DNA of 64,000 nucleotides from Ligustrum vulgare (lineage: Eukaryota > Streptophyta > Magnoliopsida > Lamiales > Oleaceae), in NCBI GenBank assembly GCA_963555705.1, contig OY743170.1, positions 11,137,096 to 11,201,095 of the forward strand. Reading direction: 5' to 3'. The notes beneath the pieces are model-generated. The model made no database searches, was not told the DNA's origin, and saw nothing but the letters and a program-made list of their open reading frames with translations. How positions within the stretch are numbered: the stretch's first letter is position 1; each line of letters begins with the position of its first letter. Below are positions 46,020-57,919 of the stretch, piece by piece. Both the position numbers and the translations under genes were made by a program.

Positions 46020-46621
46020 CACACTGATGAGAATCATAGGAGGCTCGACTAGAAAAATCAATCAGTCGAGCCAAATAATTTTTGAAGTGCATGTTTGTGG
46101 AGCTCTGGGACAACTATGGGCCATTCAGAAGAAGATTCAAGGCTTAAACAAGAGATCAAGTCAATAATCAAATTGGGAGCAAAGACATTAACATTGAGTC
46201 AAGTTCGGGTTCAATTAAATTTTTGACATAGATAAAGTCCAAATTTGAGGTTCACTATTTCTGGAAGAAATGTAGCCCTTCTTGACTTGTTTCCAGATCA
46301 TTTTGAATCGCCTCAATCGGATATCAAGATCAAAAGTTATGACCAAAACACTGTAGGTCGACCTAAAGTTTTCCGATCAATCGAAAGTCTGCAGAGAAAT
46401 TTTTTGAGGAAGCCTCAGTCACTTTTGGTCAACCATTTTGATCAACCAAAAGTTGTTCCAGTCGATCGAAAGTCCCGTGTGGGTTTTTTTTAAGTGTAAT
46501 TTCCAAGTTTTCTTTATTTTCTTTCCTTTTGTACTATAAATACCAACTCTTCTCAACCCTAAGATAGTTTATGATGTATGAACATTGAAGTCTCCATGGT
46601 GAGCAAATTAGATATAAGAAT

Positions 46622-49476
46622 TGTAACGACCCGGCTCCCTCGCTGGGGCCTTCTCCGAGCCGTACTCATGGTCTTTCCACTCCCCCCAGGATTGGGCTCC
46701 CTCAAGGGGCCTTCTCCCAATCTTACCCTGAAGTAACATCATCATTTCTTGTAGCTGATTGGGCTCCCTCAAGGGGCCTTTTCCCAATCTTGCTCGTATA
46801 CTCATATCATACTCATATCATCATTATTCGTGACGAGGGAATATAGGCTCATTTTCATAAAAATGACTTTTCACAAGTCACATAACATTCAACCATTATT
46901 TTCGAAGAAATACATTCTCGTTTCTTTTCATAAAAATGACCTTCACAGGTCACATGACATTCACATGCTATCATAATTTAAATCAATTAATAGGGGCGAG
47001 TCTACTGAGTATTTCTATGAAATGCTCATGTCTATTTTTACAACACTTGCAGATTTCGGAGACGGTGGCAAGTGATGGATGATGGTGGCAATAACCGTTA
47101 AATGGTTGAAATGTCTTACTTTAATGTTTTCCGTATTTTCAAACATTGGATAATTTTGAGAATTTCAGTTATTCGAGAAGTTGTGACATTGTCAACTGCT
47201 TTACAAAAATTAATGGTTCGAAATGTTTTTCCTAAATGATATCGACTATTACAGTTTATTTATTGTTGCCAAAAATGAATTTCAAATATTTCTTCCGCTA
47301 GATTATTATTTTTAAATTCAGACCAGAAAATGACGTGGTGTCATTTAGCGGGAATAAATGAAATTTTAGATTTTTGCATAAAATATTCTTTCAAATCATT
47401 CATAGAAATAAAATCCAAATTCTCCATAGTCAGTATAAAATAAAGTTCGACTTAAACGGACATTTTAAAAATAACATTTAATTATTTCTTTGCCACTTGT
47501 GTCCATCACTCGCCACCGCTTCCGAAGTCTGCAAAAATTGTTAATAACGGGGTGAGTATTTCTAAGAAATACTCAGTAAACTCATAACCGAATAATTCAC
47601 TTAATCCATAAATTTGCACATAAACATGTAATCATGCTAACATATTTCTCTCATAACATCATAACATAACACATATTCACATAAGTGCGGAAAGTAGCCT
47701 TGTCTTGTCTTAATTCAACATGCAATTATGCATGGAAGTTATAGCGCATATAACATTTATTCTTTATACACCATTTTCGGGAGAGCATTTACCCGTCTTA
47801 CCCCTCATGGTTAATCACATGAACATAACATCATATATGATTTACATAATTCCAGATTCACATGCAAATCATAGCTAAATAAATTATAGAGTATGAGTCT
47901 ACCTCATATCCGACGAGTGCAAAGTTGAGCGGGAAATGACTTCCATTCTTTAATTCTCCGTACGCTTCGTCTAGCCCATAAGTTGCCTTAGTCTTTAAAA
48001 ATTTATAGTTTAAAAATAATAATTTACAATTTGAGGACTGAAATTGACGTTTTGAAAGTTGAGGGACTCAAATGGATACTTTTGATAGTTGAGGGACCAA
48101 AATGAATACTTTCCAAACTTGAGGGATTAAAATGTAAATCTTTTAAAACTTGGATTTAAAATCAAATGAATTAAATCAGTAGAGACTGAAATGATTATTT
48201 TTCAAACTTTAAGGACTGATTTGAAATAACTTTAAAACTTCAGGGACCAAAACGTAAATATTGAAAAGTCAGTACAAAATTTCAGATCTATTTTCTCTCT
48301 CTCAACTCACTCTCTCACGATCAAACTCTCTCTCTTTCTCACGATCAGAAGACGGAAGAAGGGTGCCGGTTGCCTTTCGCACAAAATCAGTGTTCGGCCA
48401 GTGGTTTCGCCGGCGCAGCACCGGCGGCAAGGTGACGGTGAGTGGCGACCAAGTCAAGGTTCAGATTGGAGAGCTTAGGTGGGAGTTTATGTGCGAAAAT
48501 CCAAAAATAAAGGTAGGTGTGGTATATTGGTTTAATTTCCTTGGTTTTGGGTTTTTTGATTGGTGGTATATTTTGAGTTGGGACATTGGCCGGCTATGGT
48601 GTGTTGGTGTCCAGGCGATGAGTGCAGAGGGTGTTGATGGTTGTGGTCCTGTGGTGGTTCGGTAGTGGTGGTTGAATTGTGATTGTGTGAAAAGGGAGTG
48701 AAAATGGATGAAGCTGAAATGGCTGCTTGAACTGGAGCTGGGTGGATGCTAAACTGAAATTGTACAGAGTGGTTTTGGGTGGTGACTTCGGTTGATTGCA
48801 GCTGTTATGTATTGAATTTGTAACGGCTGGAATCGCCGTGGTTGAGGTGCTGCATAGTGAGGTTTTGTCGTGAAGTTGAAGGTGGAGGAGGTGGCTTGGT
48901 AGTGGGTTGGTAATGATGATAGTGAGTGACATTTGCTTTGCTGGAAAGAGTAAAAAAAAGAAATGAATGGATTTGTAACGGCTGGAATTTGTTTGGGTGT
49001 TGGAATGATAATAATGGTGGGTGGAAATGATAATAAAGAGAAAGCAAAATGTGGAAAAATTTTGGTAGGATTAGTTTAGGATAATTAACTAAAAATTTGA
49101 CTAACTTTGATCAAGAAATGTATTTAAAATAGATATATTTTGGACTGAAAATAAATTTGAGAATAAATAAATTTTGAGATAAAATTGAATTACGTATTTT
49201 GGACTTAAAATAATTTATAATAAGAAAGATTGAGATATTCTACTGAATTTGGAAATAAAATGATTTTGACAATAATAATTTGAATAAATAATTAAAATAA
49301 TATAATTTTATAAATTCGGACATTTAATTTAAAATCGAACAAACTCGATATTTCTTGAGTTTGGCTAGACGAACACGTCGCGGCGTTAACTTCAAAATAA
49401 TATGTGAGATAGTAGCGACACGATTTTCTAAATATTAAAATAATTATTAAATGCGTAAAAATTCTTGGTCACTACA
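46622..49476. mobile_element. Large solo LTR, chromovirus type
   Basis: 2855 bp from TGTAACGACC to GGTCACTACA with an exact TSD AGAAT (46617-46621 and 49477-49481). The end form is typical of chromovirus LTRs. No primer site, gag or pol lies inside. It contains 63-bp repeats with GGGCTCCCTCAAGGGGCCTT (46690-46790), an inverted pair of related segments (46992-47085 and 47493-47583), and a 36-bp imperfect tandem array at 48034-48275. The inverted pair makes its orientation unclear. Confidence 0.75.
48034..48275 (+). repeat. Imperfect ~36-bp tandem array
   Basis: About seven copies of a unit like TTGAGGGACCAAAATGAATA with CTTTTGAAA-type linkers, inside the solo LTR, directly before a CT-rich leader-like stretch. 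Confidence 0.65.
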
Positions 49477-49729
49477 AGAATTCATCTTCAAATCTTGTTG
49501 CCTCTTTGAAGTATTATTTTCAACTTCATGTAAAATATTATGATTCTTGTGTTATTGGAAGAAACCTTTGAACTTGCTTATTTCTCTCCGTTGGGTTAAG
49601 GATTTTTCCTTGAAATTTTGGTTAGATTAAGCTTGGGTTTATGTTTATTTTACCATTTTAGCATTCTTGCGTTTGGTATTAAATTGTTGTAAAATTTTTT
49701 GGTCCAAACATCAAAGGGGTTGTATCATT

Positions 49730-49741
49730 TGGTATCAGAGC
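49730..49741 (+). promoter_or_regulatory. Primer-binding site, initiator tRNA-Met
   Basis: TGGTATCAGAGC two bases after the LTR end; intact. Confidence 0.85.
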
Positions 49742-50303
49742 TTGACTTTAAAATTGGTAAACATATCTTTATATTCTTGTTGTTGTTTGTGTTCATCATA
49801 TTCAAAAAAAAAAAAAAAAAAAGGAAAAGAAAAGAAAAAAAAATTGGAAAATTTATATACCCATGTGTATTTCTAGATTCCTACATCTTAGGTACTATCA
49901 TTGTTGAGATTGTTGGGGATTTTTCATAACTAAAACATTTTCATTTCCATAACTTCCAAAGTGTGCCTACCAGTGTTTGATAAATTACCCCAAAGAGAAC
50001 TTCCCTGTTAGAAACTAATTTTCTCAACACCAAACACTTTCCTTATTGATTACTTGTCTTTTATCAATTTCCTTGTAAATTTGAACTCTTGAAACATTGT
50101 CACTTAAGTTCCAAGATTCTCCTACTTTGTTTTAGCAAGCTAAATTCCACTTGCTATTTGTGCTCATCAATTTCTATATATCTTCTTGGTTGTGGTTTTA
50201 TGTTCCCCGGAGCTTGAGTGATACACAAGTGGAAATATTGTTTGTGAGGACATTTTCACACATGCGCTTCATTTCCACAATCTTTTGAATCGCCATATAA
50301 GGG

Positions 50304-50711
50304 ATGGATTGCAACCCGGATTCTATGTTCAAAACTAGATGCTATGTTGGTGATAAGGTGTGTAGTGTGATTATTGATAGGGGACACTACTCTAATTTAG
50401 TTAGTAACACCTTGATTGGGAAATTGAGATTGACTCTAATCCCACACTTTAGACCTTATGAGATTACATGGATGAAGGAATGTGGGGAGCGTAGTGTGAC
50501 CAAGCAAGCTCTAGTGACTATCACTCATGAAAAATATAGTGGTGAAGTTTGGTGTGATGTAGTACCTCTAAAATCTTGTCATATATTGTTGGGTAAACTA
50601 TGGAGACATGAGAGGATGACAACTTATGATAAGAGTATGCACATATACCGACTTCTTGAGGATGAGAGATCATTCACACTAAATGGTTTAACACTAGAGC
50701 AAGCACTATGA
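50304..50711 (+). pseudogene. Ty3/gypsy retropepsin piece
   Basis: A 135-codon frame with CSVIIDRGHYSNLVS, where the catalytic D(G/S)G is now DRG, followed by DVVPLKSCHILLGKLW, the family's HILLGRPW block. In the parent element it would process the polyprotein. The active-site change suggests loss of function. No reverse transcriptase follows. Confidence 0.75.
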
Positions 50712-50744
50712 GATGCAAAAAAGGTGGAGAAGGATAGTGTTGAT

Positions 50745-51329
50745 AGGAGGGAAAATAGAAGAAGAGTGGAGAATAAATTTAGGGGTGTTTTGGAAAATGA
50801 TGATGATGGTGGATGTATTGATCAACATTGGGCATGGATAGGAATAGAGGAGATTGGCATGTTAGGGGATTTGATCGAGGTCATCTAAGGAAGCATCGGA
50901 GTAGGATGGAATGGATGAAAATATTAATTGTGTAAAAATAAAGAGTTCATCATTCCATGGGAATAGTGATCCCATGTGGGACTTTAAGGAAAAAATGAAA
51001 TTTTTTGAAGAAAAGTTCATTGCATGGGATTGCAAATATAATGTTGGAGTACAAAAGGGGAGTGATAGTGAGGTCGAAGTTAAATTGCAAGAAGAGCCTT
51101 GGGGTAAGGAAGTTGAGAAGAGGAGTGAGTCTTGAAGATTGAAGTAGTTGAACAAACTCCAACTTTTCATGTGGAAGATAAAAATTTGGGAAGTGAAGAA
51201 GTGTATGAATTGGGGAAGGAAATTATTGGTGAGATGGTGTATGAGCTTAAAAATGTGGGAGATTTGATTAAGCTTGATAATGTCGAGGAGGTGGTTGAGG
51301 ATAAAAGTTTTGAAGTAGTGAGTGAGTAA
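50745..51329 (+). pseudogene. Gypsy gag-like remnant
   Basis: Short frames around 50911-51135 contain CVKIKSSSFHGNSDPMWDF, similar to the IKxPSFxGxxDPxxYLEW start of gypsy gag. Frames are broken and the capsid core is missing. In normal elements this precedes the protease; here it follows it. Confidence 0.45.
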
Positions 51330-51335
51330 GAGAGT

Positions 51336-51911
51336 AAGAAGGTCGGATCAGCCTTTAATGCGTCCGTCCTGATACCATCAAGTCGGACGACAACTGAATA
51401 ATATCTTGAAGCCAAAGGATCGAAGTCCCTAACACAATTCTGAACTGGATATGTCAGGTCGGATAATGCCTAATCATTCCTGCGTGGAAGAATCAGGTCG
51501 GACGTTGACTTACGGAGGTTAAACCCGACCATAACTACTTTCTTACATGACAGTTGAAACAGTTATTCAAACATGGATTCAGTTAGAATAGATGAAAGTC
51601 AATGACTTTGTACTATGTAAGAGTTCAAGTATTTTAGTTATGTCATAATGACAGACGGTCAGGTCTTGTAATAAGCCAGTTTACCCCCTTTTCCCTATAA
51701 ATATAGGAGAGGGTAACAAATAAAATGATCCTAACTTTGGCTGCTTAAAAGCCTATTATATATAAAGATATACAAAAGCATACGTGGAGTCCTGGTCGTC
51801 CATCCCGACCTGGGATTCACTTCTTCCACATACAATTTTTTTTTCGCATAACTGACATTCACTTATTTTTTTGTTGGCTTGAAATATTTATATTTCAACT
51901 GTCAACATCAT
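51336..51911 (+). repeat. LTR-like segment with TATA box
   Basis: CCCTATAAATATAGGAG near 51693 is a good TATA region; repeated AGGTCGGA words and a terminal CTGTCAACA resemble Tat-type gypsy LTRs. No start or TSD could be fixed. Confidence 0.35.
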
Positions 51912-52912
51912 TCTACCTAGAAAACATCAAGATTCCACAAATAAAGTTGGCTACAAGTCGCCGACCAGAGGCTAAGTTTTATTAATAAACTATACTTACG
52001 TCACAATAACATAATTTCCCGTCACAAATTATTTATAGCCAAATGACACAATTTTTTTGGATCACAAGTTCCGGACTCAGAGGTTGATGGTCACATTCAC
52101 CGCCACCCACAATTTTATTTAAAAGGATGAATGACAAACTTTTAATTTTTCATTTTACAAATGTATTATTATGTTTTCGATCAATATTACTTTTAACATT
52201 TAATTTATTTTCATTAAATACAATTATTATTAGTTATTAATATTAGTCTAAAATACATTTTAAAAAAAAAAATCTCATCTCATTTGTAAAAACACTCTTA
52301 AATTGTTATATTTTCGATCAATAATAGATTAATATTTAATTTATTTTCATTAAATGTAATTGCTATTAGTTATTAATATCAATCTACAATATAATTAAAT
52401 ATTTTTCTGTGTTGTCAGTAATACTCTTAAAATTCTTATTAAAATTCATATAAAATGAAAGTTATTTTTTTAACCGTATACTAATTAAGAATATGAAAAA
52501 AATAATTTCAAATCTATTTTTGGAAAATAAAAACAAAAACAAAAAAAAAAAATCAAAATCAAAATTTATATTTATATTTAAACTTGCACTATATTAAATT
52601 TTTTGTTTCCTTATAAAAATAAGCACCTAAATTAATTTGATTTGCCTACAACAGATTTTTCATATTTTTTTGTGTGACTTATCGTGAATATTCATATATC
52701 AATTTTCAGTTTGTTTGATATTTTGATGATATTGGATTCCTTCTAGATATATGATACATGATTTCTCTATTATATTGATATTTTAAATAACTATTTGACA
52801 TATATTTCGAAAAATTTGATAAAAACTTTCAATTTTAATTTTTCCTGAAACAATATCAATTACTCAACTTAATATCAATACTTCAAAAACATAACGAGTA
52901 TCACCCATCATA
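51912..52912. other. AT-rich intergenic DNA with one local duplication
   Basis: No gene. 52175-52255 and 52305-52390 are diverged tandem copies (TTTAATTTATTTTCATTAAA in both, TTTTCGATCAATA upstream), period about 135 bp. Confidence 0.55.
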
Positions 52913-53034
52913 TCTATTTATTATATTAAAGGAGAATAGTTGTGGTGGAGTTCCCGCCCAAGTATTCCGACTAAAGTCCCTCCAGGTTGAAAATTTGTCT
53001 GCTGAAAAGAAATATCGTGTGAAAATCATTTGCA

Positions 53035-53275
53035 GGACCATTTCAAAATGCCATTTTCGCGATTCAAACAAAAACACACTCTCCCTATCCTCTATCCAAA
53101 ATTTTTCCAAGAATTTTTTCCCTGCAAAAGCCTTCGATGGAGACGCAACGGAGATGCAACCGGAGACACTCCTGGAGGCACCTTTAGGGTGGCTGCTGGA
53201 GCCTGAGCTAAAGCAGCCAACGGACAATTTCGCGCGCTATCGGTGGGTAGTGGGCTTTCTTCCTCTTACCTAGAT
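53035..53275 (+). pseudogene. Unidentified first captured segment
   Basis: A GC-richer block with an open 92-codon frame (52995-53273) near the Helitron's 5' end. It includes LLEAPLGWLLEPELKQPTDN and may be a captured 5' exon. I do not recognise the source. Confidence 0.35.
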
Positions 53276-53667
53276 TCATCGAAGCACAGGCAAGGTTCAT
53301 TTTTAAAGCGCACTCACTGCGCGATTTCTCAGTACTGTGTTTTTGAAATCTGTTGTTTCCAGCTTTGGGGACTTCATTCTTGGCCTCCTGCTACTTATTT
53401 CAACGAATTTCAAGGTGTTATACATCTGGGCTTTTGTTTTCAGCTGAAGCTCCCTGGTCATGACATACTCAATAGCGCATTCTGGACTTTCTTCACTGGT
53501 AATTAATTGCATATTACTCAATTTTTTTGTTAAATTTCTCGACTTCCGCCCCTGCTACAATGATATTGGAGCTAGAATGTGCCCCAATTGGATATGATAT
53601 ACACGAATTTAGGATAATAAGATAGTGATGTTTGATGATTTCTTTGGTTCTATCCTTTGATTCCCAG

Positions 53668-53933
53668 GGAGGTGCCAAGAAGGTCATCATTTCTGCCCCA
53701 AGGGTGCTCCCATGTTTGTTGTTGGTGTCAGTGAGAAGGATGACAAGCCGGTTGTCGATATTGTCTCAAATGCCAGTTGCAGAACCAATTATCTTGCTCC
53801 ATTGGCAAAGGTATTCTCTTCTGAGTTGCCCTGCGTAGCATGGATATCATCTAAGTTCCATGATAAACTAAAACTGACCTTGATCTAATGGTATTGAATT
53901 TGTGACAGGTTCTTCATGACAGGTTTTAGTAAG
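53668..53933 (+). pseudogene. GAPC: Cytosolic GAPDH exons (captured fragment)
   Basis: Exon 53668-53810 encodes GGAKKVIISAP, then after a small deletion that shifts frame MFVVGVSEKDD, then IVSNASCRTNYLAPLAK. This is the glycolytic GAPDH active-site region, where SNASCTTNCLAPLAK is standard: the catalytic Cys remains, but the next residues are Arg and Tyr. It ends at a proper AG/GT donor. A second short exon (53909-53933) begins VLHDRF, as the next GAPDH exon should, then hits stops. Two adjoining exons with the intron between them confirm genomic capture. It cannot make an enzyme. Confidence 0.88.
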
Positions 53934-54045
53934 GTACTCTTTGTTTGATAAGCCTTTTGTAGAATTTTTTTATTATTATTATATTTATTTTTTGTTATGA
54001 TGTTATGACTACAGTAATTTGTTTGATCTAATTTCTCCCATCATT

Positions 54046-54290
54046 GCAGGTTGTAATATGCCTAATGTTGAGAAAGACTATTCCACTTATGAATTATGTG
54101 AAGGTAATTTCAGTTTAATCTCCATTGATTTATGTATGTGCAATTTGTCTTATCAATATGTGTATTTCTCCTATCATCACAGGTTGTAATATGCCTAATG
54201 TTGAGAAAGACTATTCCACTTATGAATTATGTGAAGGTAATTTGAGTTTAATCTCCATTGATTTATGTATGTGCAATTTGTCTTATCAAT
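54046..54290 (+). repeat. 133-bp tandem duplication of a small exon
   Basis: The block with TTGTAATATGCCTAATG recurs at 54051 and 54184, including the AG acceptor, coding-like part (PNVEKDYSTYELCEG) and following intron start. The two copies are almost identical, so the duplication is recent. The source gene is unknown. Confidence 0.85.
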
Positions 54291-54329
54291 ACATGTAATT
54301 TGACTTTGTCAATGTTCATATGGGTTCAG

Positions 54330-54497
54330 TTAGAAATTTTAGTTGCTATAAAGACTGGAATCAAGGCATTTTTGCACCCTAGCGTTAGTCTCTCTCAAGC
54401 TTCTCTTATTGACATTTTCTTATACAAGAGGGGCAGAAACATAGCGTGTTGAAGCGCTCTACCAATAGAGGACTATTCCTGTGAAATGTGCTCTAAG
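54330..54497 (+). pseudogene. OBERON-type PHD protein exon (captured fragment)
   Basis: After a TTCAG acceptor the frame gives LVAIKTGIKAFLHPSVSL and IFLYKRGRNIAC, then a stop, then PIEDYSCEMCS. This resembles the start of the PHD_Oberon region of plant OBERON proteins, where the pattern is FLHPS...FLYKRCRNxACxxxLPxDDCxCxxC. One zinc-binding Cys (KRC) reads Gly, and the stop breaks the frame. OBERON proteins are nuclear meristem regulators; this piece is dead. The family call is from memory of the motif. Confidence 0.6.
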
Positions 54498-55562
54498 ATT
54501 TATACCATAGATTTATTTATTTGTTTTTGCAAATAAGAGTAATGAAATTGCAACTTCTGGTGGAAACTTTGACTCTCTGGAGTTCACGGGAGTAAAATGT
54601 AGAAGGTTTTTTTGATGAAAATAAGTCAATTTATGTTGGCCCACGTTCAAGAAGTATCTCTGGAGTGACTGAAAATAGATTTATGTTGGTAGGTGTTTTT
54701 TTTTTTATCCTTTTCCATCTGTTCTTCAAAATATAAGCATTTTCCTTTGTAACTAATTTGTTGTTATCATGGTGTGTATGTTAGCAGTGCAAAAATGCTT
54801 GACTTAATCATTGCATCGTATGCTATCTCTGGGCAAAATTGCAAGTATCCATGGTTAATACCATAGTTATGTGCAAGCAGCAATCTCTCATCGATTTTGG
54901 TTTAGTATTGCAAATTTAAATAGTGCCTTTTATTTGCTCCCAGTCCAAAGATGTCTTTTGCTGCCAGACATCTGTTTTGTGCAGCAATTTCGAACTTTTT
55001 AATTTACATATACTGCCGGTGAACCTCCATTTTGATGAAATTGTCTTGATTTTAATACTGGAGTTTCGCCTTCTAGATCGAGGTACATCCATTTTAATGC
55101 TTTAATTTTGATTAAATTGTTGGGATTTTGATGGGTTTGAAGTTGCAATAATTTTGATTGAATTCCTGAATTGTCGGAGTGAGAAAAAAACCTGTAAGTT
55201 GCCCTGATTTAGGCGAAGGATTATTATTAAGATGCTATTATTATGTTGGGTTTTCGATTGCTTTCACAGATGAGCATGTTGAGCCAGCATTTGATTGACA
55301 ATTCTTTTCTTTATGCAATAACTATACTGAAACTGAAGAGAGATGATTTTGATGATTTTTTCATTAAATCGAATGAGCCCAGGAATTTAAAGTTTGGCTG
55401 CTTCCATTTACTATTTATCTTCTATATAGGATAGTTTAAATTTGTATGATTGCAAGTTTGTATGATCGAATGTAAAATTTTGATTTATTTCAATCTATAA
55501 TCAATTAATTTGATTTTGATTATTTGCAGCTTTATAGTGTCATTTTTTTAATAATAATACAA

Positions 55563-55685
55563 TGGATGCTGATCGTGACAGCACAGCACAACTGTACAGG
55601 AGTTCCTTGGGAACATGGAAGCAACATTTAGGTCCACTCCCATTGAGCTGGATGTTCAGAGGAGGAGTTAGGGAGTGCTGGTGAA
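55563..55685 (+). pseudogene. VPS9A: VPS9 (Rab5 GEF) exon (captured fragment)
   Basis: Three reading frames carry consecutive parts of one VPS9-type exon: DADRDST, then FLGNMEATFRS, then AGCSEEELGSAGE, ending at a GTGAGT donor. Plant VPS9A has the same order (PDxDRDS, xxMEAAFRxHPLWxG, CSEEELxSAGEGLE) in the helical bundle before the catalytic domain. VPS9A activates Rab5 GTPases in endocytosis. Two single-base frameshifts and a TGG-to-TGA change disable this copy. Confidence 0.75.
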
Positions 55686-56567
55686 GTGAGTTTCAGTTGT
55701 TTTTTATTTATTGGTTCTTTTACACTAATGGCTCACTATAAACATACCAACTTTGAAACAAGCTGGTGAAAATAGAAATTAGAAAATATTATAAATTTTT
55801 CCTTATTTATGAATTCCTTCTTGAGATTGGGTATCTTCTACTCCTTAATATTATTAATTTTGCCTTATTTAAGAATTTAGTTGTTACAATTGCCCATACA
55901 AATGATGGGAATTCTGACAAATACCAGCTCATTTATAAATGTTCTAGATTTAGATGAATTAAAGAATCTTTGATGTCTATTTCTTTGGTACTCCATTTTG
56001 TTGCAAACAGGTTTTTCTTGATCACGTGTTGATCGTGGCAGTAAGTTTATTATTTTGATGTCTCATTCTTTGCTCTCCATTTTGTTGCGAAACAAATGCA
56101 ATGTAGATTATGCATTTATAAAAGAAAGTGATGATTTTTTGTTCAGGTTCCATTATGTGAAAGAAAGTGATGATTTTTTTTTTAGGTTCCATTGTTGATT
56201 CCTTCTCATTTATTATGTGTTTGTCATTTGTCTTACTTTTGTTAGCATAAGAATTCTTTTAATGTTAAAGATTTAATTGGATGTATATACTGGCAACTAG
56301 CATGTGTCAACCATGTTTTCATGAATTATTGAGGGAAGGAGGAATTGAAAAGTTTTTTATGTATATGATTAGAAATGATTCATTATTATTTTGAAACCAT
56401 ACTTGATTGCATACTGTTGATTGCACCTTCATCCGCATTTTAAATTTAACCATTGAAACCATACTTGATTCGTTCACATTCTTTTTTTCTGATTTATATT
56501 TAACTTATTTGGGGAGTTATTTTTTGGTCTATGGTGTTTTTTATTTAATTAAAATTCTGTTGTTGGA

Positions 56568-56849
56568 TTGGAAATGTGGATAGAATTTTTTTTGATTTGG
56601 TGTGTTAATTATGATGCTACATTTCTTACGCGTTCTCAAATTGATTCAGTGGATGATGATGACTTTATTGAGGCTAAAGATGCTAAAAAGAGTCGTAAAA
56701 GGTCTGCTAAAGCCAAATGTGTAGCAGTTAAAGTCTCAGTGCGTACCGCTTTACATGATTTGTCTGTTAGGTCAAATACATTGTCAAAGGCAACCGTTCT
56801 CATCAGCTACCTGCAGTTCCATCTGGCCAAAGGAATTGAAGGTGAATAA
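56568..56849 (+). pseudogene. Unidentified exon-like frame
   Basis: A 93-codon frame with an acidic run followed by a basic run (DSVDDDDFIEAKDAKKSRKR) and then VAVKVSVRTALHDLSVRS. Codon use looks like coding DNA. It lies between the VPS9 and CUL4 fragments. Family not recognised. Confidence 0.4.
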
Positions 56850-57249
56850 GGGATTTATGAATAAATTGAATAATCTAAAGGTTTTTTGTTTACACACATT
56901 TCAATTTCTGTGAACTTGTGCCTTAGAAATTGCAAGGTTAGTCCTTCTGTGTGATATATTCTAGGTAGAGAAGTTTGTAGTTCAAATTGAGTACAAACTT
57001 TATGATTCAAGAATGATATCATGCAAAAGAAATATTTACAGTTACCAGTAATGTCCAAATATTTACTATTACCAGTAATTGCCAAATATGAATAGTAACA
57101 CTATACAGTTTTTTATTTTTTATTTTATTTTAATTTTAAATTTTTTGGAACTGATACTAATTTACTCTGGGAATTTATAGGTTGAAGCCAATTATTAGTA
57201 CCATATTGAATGTTTATTTTCCAATTACCAATTTCAAAAATTTTTGTAG

Positions 57250-57365
57250 CCAAGCCAATGCTGCCAACTGATTTTGAAGAAAGTACGTGGGCAACACTTA
57301 AGTAAGCTATTAGTGCCATATTCTTAAAACAGCCAGATCCATATGACTTGGAGAAGCTCTATCAG
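57250..57365 (+). pseudogene. CUL4: Cullin-4 exon (captured fragment)
   Basis: Between a TTTTTGTAG acceptor and a CAG/GTTTG donor the frame reads PMLPTDFEESTWATLK, a stop, then AISAIFLKQPDPYDLEKLYQ. Plant CUL4, the scaffold of DDB1-based ubiquitin ligases, has the same string near its N-terminus (LPTxFEExTWAxLKSAIxAIFLKQPxPCDLExLYQ). The single stop replaces the Ser of LKSAI. Only this exon is present. Confidence 0.88.
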
Positions 57366-57810
57366 GTTTGTTACATGATAGTGCATATTAGATTATTCAA
57401 TAAAGCAGTATAGAAAATACATTGTGATTTTTTCCCCTTCAAGTTTTCCAAAGATGCTAGAAAATTGAGATTAGCTTTAAGATACTCTGACTGGAAGAAT
57501 CCAATTTTCCTTCTATTAAAGCATTAATTTTGCTTCAAGATAATGAGCTATTGTTTGGTACTGATGCATATCTGTGTGGTAAATTTTTGGCTTCTGCTTT
57601 TAATTATCTCATTTTACATTTGTCAATATAAGAGCTTTAGTTGGTTGACATTAAAACTCAACATTGTCATAGTACCATACATGGACAGCTATTAGCTTGG
57701 CATCTTAAAAATTGTTGCCATATGTGAATATGGGGTGAGTTAGATTAACTAGGAGAGTGAGGATTGAGATTGTTTTTGCATATGGATTGATCTGAATTAA
57801 TGCCTTGCAG

Positions 57811-57915
57811 GTTAAAGCAACATCTGCCAAGTTCATTATGAACGGTGATGATGACACATTTGCACGAGAGGATGCAGTTGGTGGTCCAGAAATCCTCAAA
57901 TATGTTAGGTATTGA
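57811..57915 (+). pseudogene. GT31 galactosyltransferase exon (captured fragment)
   Basis: After a TTGCAG acceptor the frame gives SAKFIMNGDDDTFAREDAV, matching the DDDTFVRVDAV donor-binding (DXD) region of plant beta-1,3-galactosyltransferases (GT31), then drifts and ends at TGA. The usual KCDDD reads NGDDD. Parent enzymes act in the Golgi on glycoproteins such as AGPs. Which member is not clear. Confidence 0.65.
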
Positions 57916-57919
57916 AGCC

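Larger units (their letters stand above)
46025..49727 (+). repeat. 5' LTR of the gypsy remnant (interrupted)
   Basis: About 848 bp when the nested LTR (46622-49476) and one TSD are removed. Ends TGAT...ATCA. The right part (49482-49727) runs directly into the primer site. GTCGACC/GATCGAAAG words occur in the left part. Confidence 0.65.
46025..51330 (+). mobile_element. Rearranged Ty3/gypsy remnant
   Basis: A plus-strand LTR starting TGATGAGAATC at 46025 and ending TATCA at 49727 is followed by an initiator-Met primer site, a leader, a protease piece and gag-like sequence. No reverse transcriptase, integrase or 3' LTR is found. Protease precedes the gag-like piece, the reverse of the normal order, so the interior is rearranged. 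Its LTR is split by a 2.9-kb solo LTR. Confidence 0.65.

Noticed and set aside
48261..48665. 134-codon plus-strand frame as a host gene
   Set aside because: Lies inside the solo LTR at 46622-49476, has no recognised motif and overlaps frames on the other strand.
53668..53933. A working GAPDH gene
   Set aside because: Only two partial exons, with a frameshift and stops, inside a Helitron.
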